This document shows positions 6,273-9,919 of a stretch of 9,919 nucleotides of DNA, one piece after another; positions within the stretch are counted from its first letter, which is position 1, and every line of letters begins with the position of its first letter. The notes below the pieces were generated by a model. That model had not been told where the DNA came from and did no database searches. It saw only the letters and a program-made list of their open reading frames with translations. The stretch comes from CANKHA01 sp034668785 (lineage in GTDB: Bacteria > Pseudomonadota > Alphaproteobacteria > Rhizobiales > Xanthobacteraceae): assembly GCA_034668785.1 (NCBI GenBank), contig JAXDOS010000207.1, positions 1 through 9,919 of the forward strand, given 5' to 3'. A program made the position numbers and the translations under genes.

Positions 6273-7526
6273 CTATCTGCTCTGCCGGCCCCGTAATTGG
6301 TCACGCAGCGATTTCGCCGCGCTCAAAGCGCTCCGGCGTAACGCCTCGAGCCCGGAAGCGAGCGCAAACGAAAATTCCGTGTCAGGGCGCGTGCTGATTA
6401 ACTGATCGGCTAACGTGACCCGCTCGCGCCAGATATGGTCGATCATCGGATGACCGGCGGTGGCACAGGAATCCGCGTAGGCCAACCTGGGATCGGCGAG
6501 AAGCCCTTCGGTGACTGTCAGGGCGAGTAGTACGCCTGGCGAATAGCGCGCGAAAGCTTCGTCATAGGCGATCTTCCAACACCACGACACGCTGCCTTCC
6601 TTGAGTAGGATAAGAGCGGCGACCGCGCGCTCATCGATCAGAAGGCGGTAAATCGCGGCCTTGCCTTCAGCAGCGAGCCCTGACACCGCGCGGGTCATGA
6701 AAGCGCGACTGTCATCGCTTGCCGTGGCAGCCGTTCCGGCTCGGCCTTTCCAGCCGCCGGCCTCCAGCCTGAAAAAGTCCTCGAGCGCGCCGGCGGCTTC
6801 CGTGGCGTCCTTGGTTTCGCTCCAGCGCACAACGCCGATGTCTTGCAGCCGCCGCATCTGCCGCCGCAATTCCTTGCGTTTTTTCCGGCCCATCGCGGCA
6901 TCGACATATCCGGCAGGATCAGCGCCCGGTACCAGCATCGCACGCTGCTGCCGATCGAAGGACCTTGCCTTGCAATCGCGCGATGCGCGCACGGCGTCGA
7001 GCGCCGCCGCGAAGGGGCCGTCCACGGCGAGCAGCCGCATGAGCATGAGATCGGGCAGTCCTGGATCGCGCGCGACATGACCCAGCCAGGCGGCGATGAC
7101 CGGCTCGGCTAAGTCATGCCGTACCAGCGGTGTGCCGAGTGGCGCATAGGGATGCGTCCAACCGACCAGCACCGGAATAGGAACGCCGTAGCGGCGGCGG
7201 TCGATCCTTACCGGGAAAAATCCGACAAGCTGCTGCTGCGTGGAATCCGACCAGACGAGACCCGCGAAAACATCGGCTCCCAATAGTCGAGCGGCGGCGA
7301 GTGCAAAGGCCGGATCGTAGAAGATATTCGGTTCCACGGTATTAGCGGCAAGCTCCCGCCAAGCAGCGACGATAGGTTCAAGCGTGGCGAGCGGCCGGAA
7401 TTCTACCTCGAACGCCGCCGCCGAATGGCGATCGAGCGCGGGAGCGCGTCGCGCGCTCGCAATCATCGAAGACGCGTCGAGAGCCGTCATTGGCGAAGCA
7501 GCGGAGGTAAACTCGGTCGCTGTCAC
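6273..7526 (-). CDS. CelD/BcsL-type GNAT-fold acyltransferase
   Basis: The 417-residue protein matches the CelD/BcsL family (Acetyltransf_6, a double GNAT fold related to FemAB and BioF2 N-acyltransferases), linked to cellulose and other exopolysaccharide synthesis. Visible marks are the first-domain segment PNIFYDPAFALAAARLLG (about 66-83), a basic helix GRKKRKELRRQMRRL (213-227), EAGGWKGRAGTA (255-266), the acyl-CoA-site region KIAYDEAFARYSPG (318-331), and the C-terminal DSCATAGHPMIDHIWRER (352-369). The start is GTG at 7526, supported by GGGGAAG 7532-7538; the first ATG downstream (residue 13) has no comparable site. The first 35 or so residues look unstructured. It follows the flippase gene by 21 bases, so the two are almost surely co-transcribed. 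It probably acylates a sugar or amino sugar of a surface glycan in the cytoplasm; the acceptor is unknown. Confidence 0.9.
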   Translation of the reverse strand: MTATEFTSAASPMTALDASSMIASARRAPALDRHSAAAFEVEFRPLATLEPIVAAWRELAANTVEPNIFYDPAFALAAARLLGADVFAGLVWSDSTQQQLVGFFPVRIDRRRYGVPIPVLVGWTHPYAPLGTPLVRHDLAEPVIAAWLGHVARDPGLPDLMLMRLLAVDGPFAAALDAVRASRDCKARSFDRQQRAMLVPGADPAGYVDAAMGRKKRKELRRQMRRLQDIGVVRWSETKDATEAAGALEDFFRLEAGGWKGRAGTAATASDDSRAFMTRAVSGLAAEGKAAIYRLLIDERAVAALILLKEGSVSWCWKIAYDEAFARYSPGVLLALTVTEGLLADPRLAYADSCATAGHPMIDHIWRERVTLADQLISTRPDTEFSFALASGLEALRRSALSAAKSLRDQLRGRQSR

Positions 7527-7531
7527 GGGCG

Positions 7532-7540
7532 CTTCCCCTT
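7532..7540 (-). promoter_or_regulatory. Ribosome-binding site fixing the GTG start of the acyltransferase
   Basis: On the - strand AAGGGGAAG lies in the 21-base gap after the flippase stop, with 7 bases between GGGGA and the GTG at 7526. It is the strongest Shine-Dalgarno match near any candidate start of this gene, and is the reason the GTG is preferred over later ATG codons. Confidence 0.7.
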
Positions 7541-7547
7541 TTTCGCG

Positions 7548-8960
7548 CTACGCAGCCGTGTCGATGTCTTTGGATGCGCCCCATATCAGCCCGTGAAGGC
7601 CGAGCCGGCGCTTGGTGACGAAAAACAACGAAACCGATTCAAAGACAAGCGCGATCGCCGTGGAGATTGCCGCGCCCATGGTTCCGAACACCGGAATAAG
7701 GATAAGGCAGAGCACGACATTGATGGCGAAGGCCGCGGCGAATATGGCCGCGCAAACGCGTTGCTGGCCGATGACGTTGAGCAAAGGCGCGAGCGGACCA
7801 ATGGCGGATCGCGCCAGCAGCCCGATGGCCAGAACAAACATCAGCGGATATCCGGCAACGAAGTCCGATCCAAACAGCCACAGCAGAGGTATGCCGCCAA
7901 TCAGCACCAGAATGGTGGCGGCAAGCGAGGGCCAAAAGGTAAGGCGGATCGCGTGGGACAGAGACGCGGCGAGTTGCCTGCGGTCGCCGCTGACATGATG
8001 CTTGCTGAATTTATGCATCGTGGTCTGCGTCACCGCGTAATGAACGAAGGCGACGAGAGCGAGGGTTTTTCCTGCCGCATAGTAGATCGCGATGTCCTCA
8101 GGACCCTGGAATAGGTTCAATAACAAGACATCGCAATAGGTCAGCAGCAGATAGAGACCTTCCACCATCACCATGGGCAACGATGTCGCTAGCCACGTTT
8201 TGATCTCGTAGGTCTTCAATCCGGGCGAAATCTTGGCCGCCAGTTTGCGGTTCAATACCAACGACTGTCCAAGACTAACGAGCCACAATGTCGCAACGGA
8301 AACGACAGTGGCAGTGATGGCGTCGGTGGGAAACGCAGCCACGTAAGCGATACCCATCATGCCGATAAGAAGAAGTTGGCGGATTACGTAGATCGGAAGC
8401 AGCGCCAGCGGCATCCAACTATGTCCACGCGCAATTCCCGACTGCACGTGCAAAAGCGCATACATCGGCAGTGCCAGGCAAGCGATATAGAGCGGCAAGA
8501 TCTCGTTAGCGTCGAGCCAGGGCTGCGCCAGCTCGGCGGCGATCGCCCCCACAACCGCGATGCCGCTGGAAATCCCGAGCGCAAGCCAACGGCTGCCCGA
8601 ATGGAAGCCGCGGAGCAAATCCAAAGCCTTGTGTTGGGTATATTCCGGAACGAAGCGCTGGGCGGCGGCGGCAAGACCGACATCGATTACGCCCGCCAGC
8701 AGCATCACCCAGGTCCAAACATAGACGAAGATGCCGAACTGGAACGTTCCCATCCAATGCGCGAAGAGCACCTGGGAGGCATAGGCGAGCACGGCGCCCG
8801 ACGCGCGGATCAGGAACGCCGCGCTGGCACTACGGCCCGTATGCGCGGCCTCGCTGTCGTCCTTAAGCCAGAACCTCACCTGCCCGACGGCGGCAAGGAG
8901 CGCAGCGCGGGCGGATGGTGGATTCTGTCCGGCGCCGATGAAGGCCACAATGATCTCCAT
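7548..8960 (-). CDS. Polysaccharide/oligosaccharide flippase (Wzx-like, MOP superfamily)
   Basis: The protein, 470 residues from the ATG at 8960, is a multi-helix membrane protein with 12 or more hydrophobic segments from about residue 46 to the C-terminus. Family marks are the first-helix region AYASQVLFAHWMGTFQFGIF (59-78), the DVGLAAAAQRFVPEY segment (93-107), and the C-terminal NVVLCLILIPVFGTMGAA (414-431) that is typical of polysaccharide flippases. Such proteins move lipid-linked oligosaccharides across the inner membrane. The start is uncertain. The ATG has no Shine-Dalgarno site and abuts a hairpin, whereas a GTG four codons later (8948) has GGAG 6 bases upstream, giving 466 residues; the frame is closed by TGA just before the hairpin. 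It heads a two-gene unit with the acyltransferase. No glycosyltransferase or polymerase is in view, so the cargo cannot be named. Confidence 0.92.
   Translation of the reverse strand: MEIIVAFIGAGQNPPSARAALLAAVGQVRFWLKDDSEAAHTGRSASAAFLIRASGAVLAYASQVLFAHWMGTFQFGIFVYVWTWVMLLAGVIDVGLAAAAQRFVPEYTQHKALDLLRGFHSGSRWLALGISSGIAVVGAIAAELAQPWLDANEILPLYIACLALPMYALLHVQSGIARGHSWMPLALLPIYVIRQLLLIGMMGIAYVAAFPTDAITATVVSVATLWLVSLGQSLVLNRKLAAKISPGLKTYEIKTWLATSLPMVMVEGLYLLLTYCDVLLLNLFQGPEDIAIYYAAGKTLALVAFVHYAVTQTTMHKFSKHHVSGDRRQLAASLSHAIRLTFWPSLAATILVLIGGIPLLWLFGSDFVAGYPLMFVLAIGLLARSAIGPLAPLLNVIGQQRVCAAIFAAAFAINVVLCLILIPVFGTMGAAISTAIALVFESVSLFFVTKRRLGLHGLIWGASKDIDTAA
8955..8958 (-). promoter_or_regulatory. Shine-Dalgarno GGAG suggesting a GTG start for the flippase
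   Basis: The bases GGAG overlap the end of the ATG at 8960-8958 and continue into the next codon, 6 bases before an in-frame GTG at 8948-8946. This spacing is ideal, so translation may begin at the GTG rather than the ATG. Confidence 0.5.
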
Positions 8961-8982
8961 CGCGGCATTGGGAAATGCCGCG
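8961..8982. promoter_or_regulatory. Perfect 9-base-pair hairpin at the flippase start
   Basis: CGCGGCATT at 8961-8969 pairs perfectly with AATGCCGCG at 8974-8982 around a 4-base loop (GGGA on +, TCCC on -). It ends directly at the ATG of the flippase and 2 bases before the GGAG site. There is no T-run on either side, so a terminator is unlikely; a role in translation control or as a protein-binding site is possible. Confidence 0.55.
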
Positions 8983-9011
8983 CATCAGACCGCAGCCTTA
9001 GCAAGGAAGCG

Positions 9012-9039
9012 TTAATATTCGGTTGGGCGTTGTTAACAA
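9012..9039 (-). promoter_or_regulatory. Candidate promoter for the flippase-acyltransferase unit, with palindrome
   Basis: Reading leftward, TTGTTA (9039-9034), a 16-base spacer and TATTAA (9017-9012) resemble a sigma-70 type -35/-10 pair with four matches of six in each. The -35 lies inside a perfect 10-base palindrome, TTGTTAACAA at 9030-9039, which overlaps CAATTG at 9037-9042. Together these form the most AT-rich stretch in the 116-base gap between the permease and flippase genes. Confidence 0.35.
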
Positions 9040-9076
9040 TTGAGGCATTTCGGCCATCGCGCATCGCCTCGCAGCG

Positions 9077-9919
9077 TCAATCCTCAGTCGATCTCAACCG
9101 GCCAAGCCCGCGCAGAACGAAGGGGGCGATCAGCGCCAGGCAGGCGATGCCGAGCAGCGTCGCCGACAATGGGCTTTGCAGCAGAACCAGAGGATCGCCG
9201 AGGCTGATGGACAATGCCCGCCGTAATTGCGCTTCGGCCACCGGGCCGAGAATGAGGCCGACGACCACGGGCGCGATCGGATAGTCGAACCGGCGCATGA
9301 AATAGCCTAGCAGGCCGAACGCCACGAGCATCGTCAGTTCGACGACCGATGGCTTGGCCGCGATGGTGCCCGTCGTGGCGAAAACCAATATGCCGGCATA
9401 GAGCCACGGCTGCGGGATCGCGAGCAGCTTCACCCACAGGCCGACAAGCGGCAGGTTGAGGACAAGCAGCATCACGTTGGCGATGTAGAGGCTGGCGATC
9501 AGGCCCCAGACCAGCTCCGGCCGTTCGGCGAACAGCAGCGGCCCGGGATTGAGTCCGTATTGCTGGAATCCGGCAAGCATCATCGCCGCGGTCGCTGAGG
9601 TAGGAAGACCTAGCGTGAGCAGCGGCACCAATGTGCCCGCGGCGGAAGCATTGTTTGCGGCTTCCGGCCCGGCCACGCCTTCGATGGCGCCATGGCCGAA
9701 CTCTTCCGGGTATTTGGTCAGCCGGCGTTCCGCCGAATAGGAAAGAAAGGTCGGAATTTCCGCGCCTCCGGCGGGAAGCGCGCCGATGGGAAAGCCGAAG
9801 AGCGTGCCGCGTAGCCATGGCTTCCAGGAACGCTTCCAGTCTTCCTTGGTCATCCACAGCGAACCGCGCACCGGCTCCAGCTTTTCTTCTGTATGATGAC
9901 GCCGCGATGCGATGTAAAG
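9077..9919 (-). CDS. Tripartite tricarboxylate transporter permease, TctA family, C-terminal part
   Basis: The frame is open through the right edge (it continues above the GTG at 9871 with no stop), so this is the C-terminal 280 residues of a protein that is usually about 500. TctA is the large inner-membrane subunit that, with TctB and a Bug/TctC binding protein, imports carboxylates by ion symport. Diagnostic segments are RGTLFGFPIGALPAGGAEIP, the near-invariant YPEEFGHGAIEGVAGPEAANNASAAGTLVPLLTLGLP given as a landmark, NPGPLLF, and ELVWGLIASLYIANVMLLVLNLPLVGLW, followed by the closing hydrophobic helices. No tctB or tctC follows it on this strand; they may lie upstream, beyond the window. 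Nothing shows whether it serves the binding protein at 816-1778. The 116-base gap to the flippase suggests separate transcription. Confidence 0.95.
   Translation of the reverse strand, partial: LYIASRRHHTEEKLEPVRGSLWMTKEDWKRSWKPWLRGTLFGFPIGALPAGGAEIPTFLSYSAERRLTKYPEEFGHGAIEGVAGPEAANNASAAGTLVPLLTLGLPTSATAAMMLAGFQQYGLNPGPLLFAERPELVWGLIASLYIANVMLLVLNLPLVGLWVKLLAIPQPWLYAGILVFATTGTIAAKPSVVELTMLVAFGLLGYFMRRFDYPIAPVVVGLILGPVAEAQLRRALSISLGDPLVLLQSPLSATLLGIACLALIAPFVLRGLGRLRSTED

Noticed and set aside
9012..9036. Two TTAA tetramers upstream of the flippase as a CtrA site
   Set aside because: They are 17 bases apart rather than 7.
8376..9284. 302-codon open frame on the + strand
   Set aside because: It is antisense to the flippase and permease genes, runs through the promoter gap, and encodes an Arg/Gln-rich sequence with no family match.
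1..9919. Search by eye for tRNA, rRNA, CRISPR repeats, insertion sequences, attachment sites or defence genes
   Set aside because: No cloverleaf with CCA end, no regularly spaced repeats, no transposase or integrase frame and no terminal inverted repeats with target duplication were seen.

Overview
The window is ordinary chromosomal DNA, visibly GC-rich, with eight genes tightly packed on both strands. I infer an alphaproteobacterium, probably of the order Hyphomicrobiales (Rhizobiales). The reasons are the OrfA (DUF47)-Pit pair arranged as in Sinorhizobium, a Bug/TctC-type binding protein next to an amidohydrolase, an MHYT-domain chemoreceptor, and a CtrA-like motif cluster in the chemoreceptor promoter region. 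No marker gene (rRNA, tRNA, ribosomal protein) is present, so the assignment is indirect.

Layout. (1) 3-1778, + strand: the 3' part of an ACMSD-type amidohydrolase, then a secreted Bug/TctC solute-binding protein, probably for catabolism and uptake of an organic or aromatic acid. (2) 1779-1912: a 134-base gap with several inverted repeats. (3) 1913-3584, + strand: a DUF47/PhoU-like accessory protein and a Pit phosphate transporter, 19 bases apart, a low-affinity phosphate uptake operon. (4) 3609-5579, - strand: a chemoreceptor with a seven-helix MHYT sensor, a PAS domain and a cytoplasmic signalling hairpin, convergent with pit. (5) 5580-5737: the divergent, AT-richer control region, with three TTAA/TTAG half-sites at exact 11-base spacing and a terminator-like hairpin. 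(6) 5738-6262, + strand: a CAP/SCP-domain lipoprotein. (7) 6273-8960, - strand: a two-gene unit, a polysaccharide flippase followed by a CelD/BcsL-type acyltransferase, probably for cell-surface glycan export or modification. (8) 8961-9076: the flippase leader, with a perfect 9-base-pair hairpin and a candidate promoter. (9) 9077-9919, - strand: the C-terminal half of a TctA-type permease, cut by the right edge.

The genes fall into independent functional blocks: organic acid uptake and catabolism, phosphate uptake, taxis, and envelope. I see no mobile element, CRISPR array, phage gene, RNA gene, toxin-antitoxin pair or defence system, and no gene-free stretch longer than about 160 bases. I do not see a clearly new system. 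The points most worth a second look are the MHYT-PAS-MCP receptor with its CtrA-like promoter cluster, and the hairpin and start-site arrangement of the flippase gene.
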